From JAWLBM01 sp041687675 (GTDB taxonomy: Bacteria > Pseudomonadota > Alphaproteobacteria > Rhizobiales > Pleomorphomonadaceae): DNA of 64,000 bases. A model generated the notes under the pieces. It saw only the letters and a program-made list of their open reading frames with translations, had not been told where the DNA came from and ran no database searches. Where the stretch lies: assembly GCA_041687675.1 (NCBI GenBank), contig JAWLBM010000017.1:24894-88893 (forward strand), in the 5' to 3' direction. Numbering within the stretch: the first letter of the stretch is position 1; every line of letters begins with the position of its first letter. A program made the position numbers and the translations under genes. Shown in pieces: positions 1 to 8,701 of this stretch.

Positions 1-1745
1 ACCCGCGCGCGGCCTCGATCGACACGCCGCTGCACGCCTATCTTCCCTACGCCCATGTCGACCACATGCATCCGGACGCGGTGATCGCCATCGCCGCCAC
101 CGACCGCTCGCGCGAGCTCACCGCCGAGATCTACGGCGACGAGATCGGCTGGCTGCCCTGGCGGCGGCCGGGCTTCGAGCTCGGGCTGATGCTCTCGCGC
201 TTCGCCGCCGAGAACCCGAAGGCGAGGGGCGTCGTGCTGGAGAGCCACGGCCTCTTCACCTGGGGCGACACGGCCCGCGAGTGCTACGAGACGACGCTCC
301 GGATCATCAACACGGCGATCGCCTATTTCGAGGAGAAGACCCGCGGCGCCGCGATCTTCGGCGGCCCGGCCGTCTCGTCGCTCGACGCGGCGGCGCGCCG
401 TTCGGTCGCCGCCCGGCTGATGCCGGAGATCCGCGGCCGGATCGGCCGCGACGAGCGCAAGGTCGGCCACTTCGACGACAGCCCGGCGGTGCTGGAGTTC
501 GTCAACGCGAAGGGCATGCGCGACCTCGCCCGCCTCGGCACGTCCTGCCCGGACCATTTCCTGCGCACCAAGATTCGCCCGCTGGTGCTCGACCTCGACC
601 CGTCGGATCCGGACCTCGACGGGCTCGTCGCAGGTCTCGACGGGGCGATCGCCGCCTACCGCGACGACTACGCCGCCTACTACGCCCGCTGCCGCCACGA
701 CGATAGCCCGGCGATGCGCGATCCCAACGCGGTGGTCTACCTCGTTCCCGGCGTCGGCATGGTCACCTTCGCCCGCGACAAGGCGACGGCGCGGATCGCC
801 TCGGAGTTCTACGTCAATGCCATCAACGTGATGCGCGGCGCCTCCACGGTCGCCCGCTACGTCGGCCTCGCCGAGCAGGAGGCCTTCAACATCGAGTACT
901 GGCTGCTCGAGGAGGCGAAGCTCCAGCGCATGCCGAAGCCGAAGTCGCTCGCCGGCCGGGTCGCGCTGGTCACCGGCGGCGCCGGGGGCATCGGCCGGGC
1001 GATCGCGGCGCGGCTGATGGGGGAGGGCGCCTGCGTCGTCCTCGCCGACATCGACGCCGCCTCGCTGGAGGAGACGCGGGCTGCCTTCGCGGCGAGCCAC
1101 GGCGCCGACCAGGTCAGGGCGGTGAGGGTGGACGTGACCGACGAGGCGGCGGTGATCGCGGCCTTCGCCAGCGGCTTCGCCGAGTACGGCGGGCTCGACA
1201 TCCTGGTCGCCAACGCCGGCATCTCCTCCTCGGCCCCGATCGAGGACACGCCGGTGGAGATGTGGGACCGCAACCTCGACATCCTCGGCAAGGGCTACTT
1301 CCTCGCCGCCCGCGAGGCCTTCCGGCTGTTCCGCCGCCAGGGCCTCGGCGGCAACGTGGTCTTCATCGCCTCCAAGAACGGCCTCGCCGCCTCGCCCAAC
1401 GCCGCCGCCTACTGCACCGCCAAGGCGGCGGAGATCCACCTTGCGCGCTGCCTCGCGCTGGAGGGGGCGGACGGCGGCATCCGCGTCAACGTGGTCAACC
1501 CGGACGCGGTGCTCCGCGGCTCCAAGATCTGGTCGAGCGACTGGCGCGAGGCCCGCGCCGCCGCCTACAACATGGCGCCGGACCAGCTCGAGGAGCATTA
1601 CCGCAAGCGCTCGATGCTGAAGCGCAGCGTCTATCCCGAGGACGTCGCCGAAGCGGTCTACTTCCTCGCCTCCGACGCCTCCTCCAAGTCCACCGGCAAC
1701 ATCATCAACGTCGACGCGGGGAACGCGCAGAGCTTCACGCGGTGA
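1..1745 (+). CDS. rhaD: Bifunctional rhamnulose-1-phosphate aldolase / short-chain dehydrogenase, 5'-truncated by the window edge
   Basis: The reading frame is open from base 3 at the left edge, so about 115 N-terminal residues are probably missing; the ATG at 66 is internal. The visible 580 residues hold a class II aldolase half, with the His-rich stretch HAYLPYAHVDHMHPD near the edge and LESHGLFTWGD, and a C-terminal SDR half with the nucleotide motif TGGAGGIG, NAG and a YCTAK catalytic Tyr/Lys pair. Enzymes of this family cleave L-rhamnulose-1-phosphate to DHAP and L-lactaldehyde, then oxidise the aldehyde. The fusion is well known in rhizobia. rhaI follows downstream on the same strand, which supports a cytosolic role in rhamnose catabolism. 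The remaining rhamnose genes would lie to the left, outside the window. Confidence 0.93.
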   Translation, partial: PRAASIDTPLHAYLPYAHVDHMHPDAVIAIAATDRSRELTAEIYGDEIGWLPWRRPGFELGLMLSRFAAENPKARGVVLESHGLFTWGDTARECYETTLRIINTAIAYFEEKTRGAAIFGGPAVSSLDAAARRSVAARLMPEIRGRIGRDERKVGHFDDSPAVLEFVNAKGMRDLARLGTSCPDHFLRTKIRPLVLDLDPSDPDLDGLVAGLDGAIAAYRDDYAAYYARCRHDDSPAMRDPNAVVYLVPGVGMVTFARDKATARIASEFYVNAINVMRGASTVARYVGLAEQEAFNIEYWLLEEAKLQRMPKPKSLAGRVALVTGGAGGIGRAIAARLMGEGACVVLADIDAASLEETRAAFAASHGADQVRAVRVDVTDEAAVIAAFASGFAEYGGLDILVANAGISSSAPIEDTPVEMWDRNLDILGKGYFLAAREAFRLFRRQGLGGNVVFIASKNGLAASPNAAAYCTAKAAEIHLARCLALEGADGGIRVNVVNPDAVLRGSKIWSSDWREARAAAYNMAPDQLEEHYRKRSMLKRSVYPEDVAEAVYFLASDASSKSTGNIINVDAGNAQSFTR

Positions 1746-1802
1746 GGACGCGCAGGCCCCCGGCGGCGGAAACCGAGCGGGGACCCTCGCGGCCCGGGTG
1801 AC

Positions 1803-1961
1803 TCACTTGTTCAGGATCACCCAGATTGCATGAATGATTCCGGGGATGTAGCCGAGGATCGTGAGAAGAATGTTGAGCCAGAAGTGAAGGCCGATGCCGA
1901 CCTGCAGGAACACGCCGACGGGCGGAAGCAGGATGGCGATGAGGATGCGGACGACGTCCAT
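1803..1961 (-). CDS. YqaE/Pmp3-family small membrane protein (52 aa)
   Basis: The encoded 52-residue peptide is almost entirely hydrophobic, with two membrane segments (about residues 4-23 and 28-50). It carries the Pmp3/YqaE signature: LLPPVGVFLQVG in the first half, and LNILLTILGYIPGIIHA in the second. Members of this family are inner-membrane proteolipids that respond to salt, cold or envelope stress; their mechanism is poorly known. The gene sits inverted between the rhamnose aldolase-dehydrogenase gene and rhaI, so it is a separate transcription unit. The start is the ATG read on the minus strand at 1959-1961. The longer frame upstream of that ATG is antisense to rhaI and is not credible coding sequence. 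Confidence 0.88.
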   Translation of the reverse strand: MDVVRILIAILLPPVGVFLQVGIGLHFWLNILLTILGYIPGIIHAIWVILNK

Positions 1962-2075
1962 GGTCGGGTCTCCGGGAGTGCTTCGAGGGCTTCGCAGTGT
2001 TGCCAAGGCAACGCGCGAGGCCGGGGGAAGGATCCAGGCGGCGCGGCCCGGCCGGGATCCACAAGGAGGACAGGG

Positions 2076-3368
2076 ATGATCGCGGGACCCATTTCGGAGG
2101 ATGTGATCGCCGCCGAGAACGACCGGCGCGCGGCGCAGGCCGCCCGCGCCTTCGAGTCGCTCGGCGAGCGGCTCGCCTGGCGCGGCGTCGACATCGAGGC
2201 GGTGACGGCCAGGGTGATGGACTTCACCGTTGCCGTGCCCTCCTGGGGCGTCGGCACCGGCGGCACCCGCTTCGCCCGCTTCCCCGGCCCGGGCGAGCCG
2301 CGCGGCATCATGGAGAAGCTCGACGACTGCGCCGTGATCCACCAGCTCGGCCGGGCGACGCCGCGCGTCTCGCTGCACATTCCCTGGGACAGGGCCGATC
2401 CGGCCGAGCTCAAGGCCAGGGCCGGCGCGCTCGGCCTCTCCTTCGACGCGATGAACTCCAACACCTTCCAGGACCAGCCGCAGCAGCCGCGGTCCTACCG
2501 CTACGGCTCGCTCTCCCACACCGATCCGGCGGTCCGCCGGCAGGCGGTGGAGCACAACCTCGAGTGCATCGAGATCGGCCGGGCGATCGGCTCGCGCGCG
2601 CTCACCGTCTGGATCGGCGACGGGTCGAACTTTCCCGGCCAGTCGCACCTCACCCGCGCCTTCGAGCGCTACCTCGCGGCGGCCGCCGAGGTCTATGCCG
2701 CTTTGCCGGCCGACTGGTCGCTGTTCATCGAGCACAAGATGTACGAGCCGGCCTTCTACTCGACGGTGATCCAGGACTGGGGGTCGAGCTACCTCGCCGT
2801 CACCAGCCTCGGCCCGCAGGCGAAGTGCCTCGTCGACCTCGGCCACCACGCGCCCAACGTCAACATCGAGCAGATCGTCGCCCGGCTGATCCAGTTCGGC
2901 CGCCTCGGCGGCTTCCATTTCAACGATTCCAAATACGGCGACGACGACCTCGACACCGGCTCGATCGATCCGTTCCGCCTGTTCCTCGTCTTCAACGAAC
3001 TGGTCGATGCGGAACTGAGGGCGCCGGCCGGCTTCGACCCGGCGCACATGATCGACCAGTCGCACAACGTCACCGACCCGATCGAGAGCCTGATCCGCTC
3101 GGCGGACGAGATCCGCCGGGCCTATGCCCAGGCGCTGCTGGTGGACCGCGCGGCGCTCGACGGCTTCCAGGAGGCCAACGACGCGATGATGGCATCGGAA
3201 ACGCTGAAGGCGGGCTTCCGCACGGACGTCGAGCCGATCCTTGCCGAGGCCCGCCGCCGCGCGGGCGGCGCCATCGACCCGATCGCCACCTACCGGGCGA
3301 GCGGCTACCGGGCGAAGGTCGCCGCCGAGCGGCCGCGCCAGGAGGCCGGCGGCGGCGGCATCGTATAG
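2076..3368 (+). CDS. rhaI: L-rhamnose isomerase, Pseudomonas/Rhizobium type
   Basis: A 430-residue protein matching in length and sequence the RhaI-type TIM-barrel isomerase, which converts L-rhamnose to L-rhamnulose. Visible landmarks are FIEHKMYEPAFYSTVIQDWG with the metal-ligand Glu, CLVDLGHHAPNVNIEQIV with Asp/His ligands, and the FHFNDSKYGDDDLDTGS block that completes the metal site. The ATG at 2076 is chosen because AAGGAGGA lies at 2063-2070, five bases upstream; frame upstream of it would overlap the inverted small gene. With the preceding aldolase-dehydrogenase it supplies the first and last steps of rhamnose breakdown. A rhamnulokinase would be expected in the missing left part. Confidence 0.94.
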   Translation: MIAGPISEDVIAAENDRRAAQAARAFESLGERLAWRGVDIEAVTARVMDFTVAVPSWGVGTGGTRFARFPGPGEPRGIMEKLDDCAVIHQLGRATPRVSLHIPWDRADPAELKARAGALGLSFDAMNSNTFQDQPQQPRSYRYGSLSHTDPAVRRQAVEHNLECIEIGRAIGSRALTVWIGDGSNFPGQSHLTRAFERYLAAAAEVYAALPADWSLFIEHKMYEPAFYSTVIQDWGSSYLAVTSLGPQAKCLVDLGHHAPNVNIEQIVARLIQFGRLGGFHFNDSKYGDDDLDTGSIDPFRLFLVFNELVDAELRAPAGFDPAHMIDQSHNVTDPIESLIRSADEIRRAYAQALLVDRAALDGFQEANDAMMASETLKAGFRTDVEPILAEARRRAGGAIDPIATYRASGYRAKVAAERPRQEAGGGGIV

Positions 3369-3529
3369 GGCGCTCGGGCTCAAATGGCCGACGGGACATC
3401 GCTCCAGGCCCGGAGGCGCGACGAGACGCACGTGGACAGCGCCGCGCCCGGCTTGGACTCGGGCCCGCGAATCGGCAAGGGTCACCGGCCGGGGGCGGGG
3501 CCGTTCGGGCGGAAGGGTGCGTTGGCGAG

Positions 3530-5011
3530 ATGACGATCGCGGTGGACATCGGCGCCAGGTCCGGCGGCCAGCGGGCGGTGATGGACCTCGAGGAGCTCCT
3601 GGCCACCCGCCTCCTGGTGCAGGGCAACTCCGGGTCCGGCAAGTCGCACCTGCTGCGCCGCCTCATCGAGCAGAGCGCGCCCTACGTCCAGCAAGCGGTG
3701 ATCGACCCGGAGGGCGACTTCGTCACGCTCGCCGATCGGTACGGCCATGTGGTGGTCGACGCCGCCGCGGCGGAGCGGGACCTCGCACTGATCGCGGGGC
3801 GCGTCCGCCAGCACAGGGTCTCGGTGGTGCTCAACCTCGAGGGCCTCGACGTCGACCGGCAGATGCGCGCCGCGGCGGCCTTCATGAACGGCCTGTTCGA
3901 GGCCGAGCGGGACCTCTGGTACCCGATGCTCGTGGTGGTTGACGAGGCGCAGCTGTTCGCCCCCGCCTCCGCCGGCGACGTCGGCGACGAGGCGCGGCGG
4001 GTGTCGCTCGGCGCCATGACCAACCTGATGTGCCGCGGCCGCAAGCGCGGCCTTGCCGGGGTGATCGCCACCCAGCGCCTCGCCAAGCTCGCCAAGAACG
4101 TCGCGGCCGAGGCGTCGAACTTCCTGATGGGGCGCACCTTCCTCGACATCGACATGGCCCGCGCCGCCGACCTCCTCGGCATGGAGCGCCGCCAGGCCGA
4201 GATGTTCCGCAACCTCGACCGCGGCCACTTCGTCTCGCTCGGCCCCGCGATCGGCCGGCGGCCCGAGCCGGTGAGGATCGGGCCGGTGGAGACCGCCGGA
4301 CGCGGCGGCGGGCCGAAGCTGACGCCGCTGCCCGAGCAGCAGCCCGCGGAGGCCCGCGATCTCATCTTCCAGGCCCAGCCCGGCGAGGTGGCCCCGCGCG
4401 CCGCCGCCCCGCAGGTCACCACCGCCGACATCCTCGGCCAGCTCGCCCGCACCCGCGCCGCCGAGGCGGAAGCCCGTCCCGCGGCGCCGGAGGAGAGCGA
4501 GGCGGAGCGCGCCGGCCGCCAGGCGGCGCTGGAGCAGATCCTCGCCGACATCCTCGCCGACCCAGAGGCGGGCTTCCAGCCGGTGTCGCTGCTCTACCAG
4601 GATTTCCTCGTCCGCTGCCGCATCCGGAAGCTGCCGGGGGAGGGGATCGACCTGCCCGAGTTCCGCCGCCGCCTGGCGCTGGCCCGCGCCGGGCTCGACA
4701 GCGGGGCGCTGGACGAGGGCGAGTGGGCGCAGGCGACGCTGGTCGCCGATGCGCTGCCGGAGGACGTGCGCGGGGTGTTCCTGCTGGTCGCCCGGGCGGC
4801 GCTCGCCCGGCAGCCGTGCCCGTCCGACGCCGACATCGCCCGCGCCTACGGCACCCGTTCCACCGGCCGCGCCCGCCGCATGCTCGCCTGGATGGAGGAG
4901 CGCGGCTTCCTGGTGGTCGCCAGCGACCTGCGCGGCAACCGCATCGTCCAGCTGCCCGACCTCGGCTGGCAGACAGCGCCGGGCGATGCGGACCGCGCGG
5001 CCGCGGAGTAG
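3530..5011 (+). CDS. HerA-like (DUF87) P-loop ATPase with C-terminal winged-helix-like region
   Basis: A 493-residue protein. Walker A is GNSGSGKS at residues 32-39, and Walker B is the VVVDEAQLF segment about 110 residues later, followed by a region rich in Arg (CRGRKRG) and a conserved TQR. The middle (roughly 250-340) is Ala/Glu-rich and probably flexible. The C-terminus (IARAYGTRSTGRARRMLAWMEERGF) looks like a winged helix. The family contains hexameric DNA translocases/helicases, but bacterial DUF87 proteins without a NurA partner have no settled role, and no nurA is present here. The ATG at 3530 is chosen because frame further upstream lies over rhaI. It is the first gene after the rhamnose cluster and is probably unrelated to it. 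Confidence 0.82.
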   Translation: MTIAVDIGARSGGQRAVMDLEELLATRLLVQGNSGSGKSHLLRRLIEQSAPYVQQAVIDPEGDFVTLADRYGHVVVDAAAAERDLALIAGRVRQHRVSVVLNLEGLDVDRQMRAAAAFMNGLFEAERDLWYPMLVVVDEAQLFAPASAGDVGDEARRVSLGAMTNLMCRGRKRGLAGVIATQRLAKLAKNVAAEASNFLMGRTFLDIDMARAADLLGMERRQAEMFRNLDRGHFVSLGPAIGRRPEPVRIGPVETAGRGGGPKLTPLPEQQPAEARDLIFQAQPGEVAPRAAAPQVTTADILGQLARTRAAEAEARPAAPEESEAERAGRQAALEQILADILADPEAGFQPVSLLYQDFLVRCRIRKLPGEGIDLPEFRRRLALARAGLDSGALDEGEWAQATLVADALPEDVRGVFLLVARAALARQPCPSDADIARAYGTRSTGRARRMLAWMEERGFLVVASDLRGNRIVQLPDLGWQTAPGDADRAAAE

Positions 5012-5054
5012 GCTCGGCCGACGACGGATGCCGCCAGTCGATCCACGGGACCCG

Positions 5055-5960
5055 ATGCCGCCCGACCGCACCAGCCTTCTCGCCACCCTGATCGTCGCCG
5101 GCACCGGCGTGCTCTGGGGGTTCTACTGGGTGCCGGTGCGCCGCCTCTCCGAAAGCGGGCTGCCGGGCGCGTGGGGCACGGTGGCGATCGTCGCCGCGGC
5201 GGCGCTCCTCCTTGCCATGCCGGTGGCCCTGCGCCGGTGGCGGCTGGCGAGCGCGGACCCGGTGGCGCTCGCATCGATCGCGCTCGGCGGGGCGGCCTTC
5301 GTGCTCTACTCGGTCGGCTTCGTCTACGGCCGCGTCGCCATCATCATCCTGCTGTTCTTCCTGACGCCGGTCTGGAGCACGCTGATCGGCCGCTTCGTCA
5401 TGGGCTGGCCGACGCCGCGGCTGCGCCTCGCGGCGATCGTCGTCGGCATCGCCGGCCTGGCGGTCATGCTGGGGGCGAACGGCGAGGCGCCGCTGCCGCG
5501 CGGGGCGGGGGAATGGCTCGCCCTCCTCTCCGGCATCCTCTGGTCGGTGGCCACCACCGGCATCCGCGCGCGGCCGAGCCCGCAGCCGGTCGAGGCGGCC
5601 TTCGTGTTCGCCGCCGGGGCGGTGGCCGGGGCGCTCGCCCTCGCGCCCTTTCTCGGCGGCTGGCCGCCGGGCCTCTCCGCGGACGCCGCGCTGCCGATGC
5701 TCGGCTGGGCCTTCGCCGCCGGGGGCCTCTGGTGGGGCCTTTCCGTCGCGAGCCTGATGTGGGCGACGGCGCGGCTCGAGCCGGCGCGCGTCGGCATCCT
5801 GCTGATGACCGAGGTCCTCGTCGGGGCGCTCTCCTCCGCCATCCTCGCCGGCGAGCACCTCGGCCGGCTGGAGCTTGCCGGCGGCGCGCTTGTCCTCGCC
5901 GCCGGCGTGCTGGAGGTCTGGCCGGTGCGCGACGGCAGGCAGCACGGCGCCGGTTCCTGA
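5055..5960 (+). CDS. EamA-family (DMT superfamily) transporter
   Basis: About 301 residues with ten predicted membrane segments arranged as two EamA repeats, beginning with the typical GTGVLWGFYWVPVRRL and ending in a hydrophobic GGALVLAAGVLEVW helix. Members export amino acids, nucleotides or other small metabolites across the inner membrane; the substrate cannot be read from the sequence. Two in-frame ATGs are possible, at 5028 and 5055. The second is chosen because the extra residues (MPPVDPRDP) look like non-coding leader, but neither has a strong Shine-Dalgarno. The gene follows the HerA-like gene closely and may be cotranscribed with it. Confidence 0.8.
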   Translation: MPPDRTSLLATLIVAGTGVLWGFYWVPVRRLSESGLPGAWGTVAIVAAAALLLAMPVALRRWRLASADPVALASIALGGAAFVLYSVGFVYGRVAIIILLFFLTPVWSTLIGRFVMGWPTPRLRLAAIVVGIAGLAVMLGANGEAPLPRGAGEWLALLSGILWSVATTGIRARPSPQPVEAAFVFAAGAVAGALALAPFLGGWPPGLSADAALPMLGWAFAAGGLWWGLSVASLMWATARLEPARVGILLMTEVLVGALSSAILAGEHLGRLELAGGALVLAAGVLEVWPVRDGRQHGAGS

Positions 5961-6083
5961 CCGGGGGCACCGCACGGTCCGGGCGCCCGGCCCGGCTGTC
6001 TCAACGATCTACACTTTATCCAGTGTGAACCGCTTCTTTGTCGGAGTAGGATCGGATTGCCGGAAAAGCGATGGGAGGAGACG

Positions 6084-6512
6084 ATGAAAACAGCCGCACC
6101 GATTTGCGCCGCCCTCGTCCTGATGATCCTGCCCGCGGCCGCCCAGGATATGGAGACCATCCAGGCGCGCAGCAACGAACTGGCCGAGGCCTTCAACAAC
6201 GAAGACGCCGAGGCCATGGGGGCGATGTACACGGAAGACGCGCGCCTGTTGCCGCCCGGCACAGGCGAGATCCAGGGGCGCGAGGCGATCTCGGGCTACT
6301 GGAAGACGGGAATGGATCAGCTCACCGGCCTCAAGCTCACCACCGAGGCCGCCGATGCGATGGGCGACGGCGCCGCCCGCGAGATCGGCAGCTTCGTCAT
6401 CAGCACGAAGGGCGACCAGCCGCAGGAGATCAGCGGCAAGTATGTGGTGATCTGGGAGAAGGTCGGCGACGACTGGTTGCTCGCGACCGACATCTGGAAC
6501 ATGAACCAGTGA
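6084..6512 (+). CDS. Secreted SnoaL-like / DUF4440-type protein
   Basis: A 142-residue protein with a Sec signal peptide (about residues 1-20, hydrophobic core CAALVLMILPAAA, cleavage after AQ or AAA). The rest has the NTF2-like pattern of the SnoaL/DUF4440 group: an N-terminal helix with NELAEAFNNEDAEAMGAMYTEDARLLPPG, then IQGREAISGYWK, and a closing strand DDWLLATDIWN. Proteins of this type are small cone-shaped folds with diverse or unknown ligand roles, and the exported ones act in the periplasm. GGGAGGAG at 6073-6080 supports the ATG at 6084. It stands alone between two intergenic gaps and is followed by a strong hairpin. Confidence 0.8.
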   Translation: MKTAAPICAALVLMILPAAAQDMETIQARSNELAEAFNNEDAEAMGAMYTEDARLLPPGTGEIQGREAISGYWKTGMDQLTGLKLTTEAADAMGDGAAREIGSFVISTKGDQPQEISGKYVVIWEKVGDDWLLATDIWNMNQ

Positions 6513-6547
6513 CCGCTGCCCGCAGGCGGCACGTGTCTTGAACCGAA

Positions 6548-6575
6548 ACGGCCGGGCCCTTGCGGGTCCGGCCGT
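6548..6575. terminator. Strong hairpin between convergent genes
   Basis: A 12-bp stem (6548-6559 pairing with 6564-6575, one G-T pair) closed by a TTGC loop lies between the converging SnoaL-like gene and the DAHP synthase gene. No T-run follows on either side, so it would act as a stem-type bidirectional transcript end rather than a classical rho-independent terminator. Confidence 0.5.
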
Positions 6576-6616
6576 GCTGTCACTGACGCCGAAGGATCGC
6601 CCGGCCCGGCCGCGCC

Positions 6617-8002
6617 CTATTCGCCGGCGATGGCGAAATGGACGGGCTCGCGGCCGTCGCGCTCCTTCTTCAGGTTCTCGGCGACGAGGAAGGCGAGCTC
6701 CAGCGCCTGGTCGGCATTGAGGCGCGGGTCGCAATGCGTGTGGTAGCGGTCCGAGAGGTTGTCCGCCGAGATGGCGGTGGCGCCGCCGGTGCACTCGGTG
6801 ACGTCGCGGCCGGTCATCTCGATGTGGATGCCGCCGGCGTGGGTGCCCTCGGCGCGGTGGACGGCGAAGAAGCCCTCGACCTCGCGCAGGATCCGGTCGA
6901 ACGGCCGGGTCTTGTAGTTGTTGAGGGTAATCGTGTTGCCGTGCATCGGGTCGCAGGACCACACCACGGTCCGGCCCTCCTTCTTGACCGCGCGCACGAG
7001 GCCCGGCAGGTGCTCGAACACCTTCTCGGCGCCGAAGCGGGCGATCAGCGTCAGCCGGCCCGGCTCGTCGTGCGGGTTGAGCAGGTCGATCAGGCGGATC
7101 AGCTCGTCCGGCTTCAGCGACGGGCCGCACTTGAGGCCGACCGGGTTGCGGATGCCGCGGGCGTACTCGACGTGCGCATGGTCCGGCTGGCGGGTGCGGT
7201 CGCCGATCCAGATCATGTGGCCGGAGGTGGCGTACCAGTCGCCGGAGGTGGAATCGACGCGGGTCAGCGCCTCCTCGTAGCCGAGCAGCAGCGCCTCGTG
7301 GCTGGTGTAGAAGTCGGTCGTGCGCATCGCCGGCACGGTGTCCGGATGGATGCCGCAGGCGCGCATGAAGGCGAGCGCCTCGGTGATCCGGTCGGCGAGC
7401 TGGGCGTAGCGGTGGCTCTGCGGCGAGCCCTTGACGAAGCCGAGCATCCACTGGTGGACGTTGTCGAGGTTGGCATAGCCGCCGGTCGCGAAGGCGCGCA
7501 GGAGGTTCAGCGTCGCCGCCGACTGGCGATAGGCCATCTCCTGGCGGTTCGGGTCGGGGATGCGGGCCTCGGGCGTGAACTCGATGCCGTTGACGATGTC
7601 GCCCCGGTAGGCCGGCAGCTCGACGCCGTCGATCGTCTCGGTCGGCTTGGAGCGCGGCTTGGCGAACTGGCCGGCGATGCGGCCGACCTTCACCACCGGC
7701 TGCGCCGCCGCGTAGGTCAGCACGACGGCCATCTGCAGGAAGACGCGGAAGAAGTCGCGGATGTTGTCCGCGCCGTGCTCGGCGAAGCTCTCGGCGCAGT
7801 CGCCGCCCTGGAGAAGAAAGGCCTCCCCGGCCGCCACGGTCGCAAGCTGGCTTTTCAGCTTCCGGGCCTCGCCTGCAAAAACCAGCGGCGGATAGGTCGC
7901 GAGCCGGCCCTCCACGGCCGCGAGTTCCGCGGCGTCGGGGTAGCTCGGAACCTGCTGGATCGGCAGGTTTCTCCAGGAATCGGGCTTCCAGGCGGTGGTC
8001 AT
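6617..8002 (-). CDS. Class II 3-deoxy-7-phosphoheptulonate (DAHP) synthase
   Basis: A 461-residue enzyme of the plant-like class II family. It condenses phosphoenolpyruvate and erythrose-4-phosphate to DAHP, the committed step of the shikimate pathway, in the cytosol. Family blocks are intact: [12 protein letters not shown] near residue 90 with the metal-binding Cys, [52 protein letters not shown], and [18 protein letters not shown] with C-terminal metal ligands. Length fits the family. No other aromatic-pathway gene lies nearby, so it is probably transcribed alone. The ATG at 8000-8002 begins [12 protein letters not shown], the usual start of this family. Confidence 0.95.
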   Translation of the reverse strand: MTTAWKPDSWRNLPIQQVPSYPDAAELAAVEGRLATYPPLVFAGEARKLKSQLATVAAGEAFLLQGGDCAESFAEHGADNIRDFFRVFLQMAVVLTYAAAQPVVKVGRIAGQFAKPRSKPTETIDGVELPAYRGDIVNGIEFTPEARIPDPNRQEMAYRQSAATLNLLRAFATGGYANLDNVHQWMLGFVKGSPQSHRYAQLADRITEALAFMRACGIHPDTVPAMRTTDFYTSHEALLLGYEEALTRVDSTSGDWYATSGHMIWIGDRTRQPDHAHVEYARGIRNPVGLKCGPSLKPDELIRLIDLLNPHDEPGRLTLIARFGAEKVFEHLPGLVRAVKKEGRTVVWSCDPMHGNTITLNNYKTRPFDRILREVEGFFAVHRAEGTHAGGIHIEMTGRDVTECTGGATAISADNLSDRYHTHCDPRLNADQALELAFLVAENLKKERDGREPVHFAIAGE

Positions 8003-8153
8003 CGGACAGCTCTTCGCGTTGGTCGTGACGCTCTCGGGCTCGCGCCCGGAAACGGTCTCCTCGATGTCAAGGACGCGCGGTTATACACGCCCCCGCGAGA
8101 GCACGCCACAGCGGATGGTGGCGACGGCGCCTCTCGTCCGTCGGTCCACCCGG

Positions 8154-8588
8154 TCAGAGCAGCCCCAGCTCCGCCAGGTCCCGTCGCATGGCGGCGGGGA
8201 GGTCCTCGCCGCCGGAGCCGCGGCGGACGTCGCGCGGGGCGTCCTTGTCGAGGAGGTAGCGCCAGCCCTGGAACGGGCGGCGGGGCTGCATCTCGGTGCG
8301 GTGCAGCTCCGGCTCGAGGACGAGGTCGCAGCGGTCGATGCCGTCGTCGCCCTTCACCGGGCGGATGTCGACGATCCGCTGCCGCACCTGCACGAAGCCC
8401 TTGATCACCCAGTAGAGGGAGCCGTCGCCGGCGATCTCGGCCGCGCGCTTGGGGAACATCCGCGTGGTGTGGGTCTGCTCGGCCGGAAGGCCCGCCGCCT
8501 GCATCACCGCGAGCCGGTGCCGGATCCAGGCGTCGAGGTCCTCGACGCTGTCCGCGCCGACGCAGAGCTTGATGATGTGGAGCGCCAT
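8154..8588 (-). CDS. DUF1489 family protein
   Basis: A 144-residue cytosolic protein starting MALHIIKLCVGADSVEDL, the characteristic N-terminus of DUF1489, with further conserved blocks HTTRMFPKRAAEI, GSLYWVIKGFVQVRQ and GWRYLLDKDAP. The family is widespread in alphaproteobacteria and has no established function. An in-frame ATG 11 codons upstream exists but would add a Gly/Arg/Thr tract not typical of the family, so the later start is used. It lies between DAHP synthase and glutathione reductase, all on the minus strand, with gaps of more than 100 bases on each side. Confidence 0.85.
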   Translation of the reverse strand: MALHIIKLCVGADSVEDLDAWIRHRLAVMQAAGLPAEQTHTTRMFPKRAAEIAGDGSLYWVIKGFVQVRQRIVDIRPVKGDDGIDRCDLVLEPELHRTEMQPRRPFQGWRYLLDKDAPRDVRRGSGGEDLPAAMRRDLAELGLL

Positions 8589-8701
8589 GCCGTCCGTCCG
8601 TCTGCCGTCCGTGCCCGACATGGCCCCTCCGGGCCGTCCGCGTCAAACCCCCGGATCGTCGCATCCACAGGCGATGTGCGGCTGCGACGGCCGGTTCCGG
8701 C

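Noticed and set aside
1997..3529. N-terminal extension of the HerA-like gene over rhaI.
   Set aside because: The extension is Arg/Pro-rich shadow sequence of rhaI in another frame; the family start is at 3530.
3482..5104. Long minus-strand frame opposite the HerA-like ATPase gene.
   Set aside because: It lacks recognisable motifs and has shadow-frame composition, whereas the plus strand has Walker A and B.
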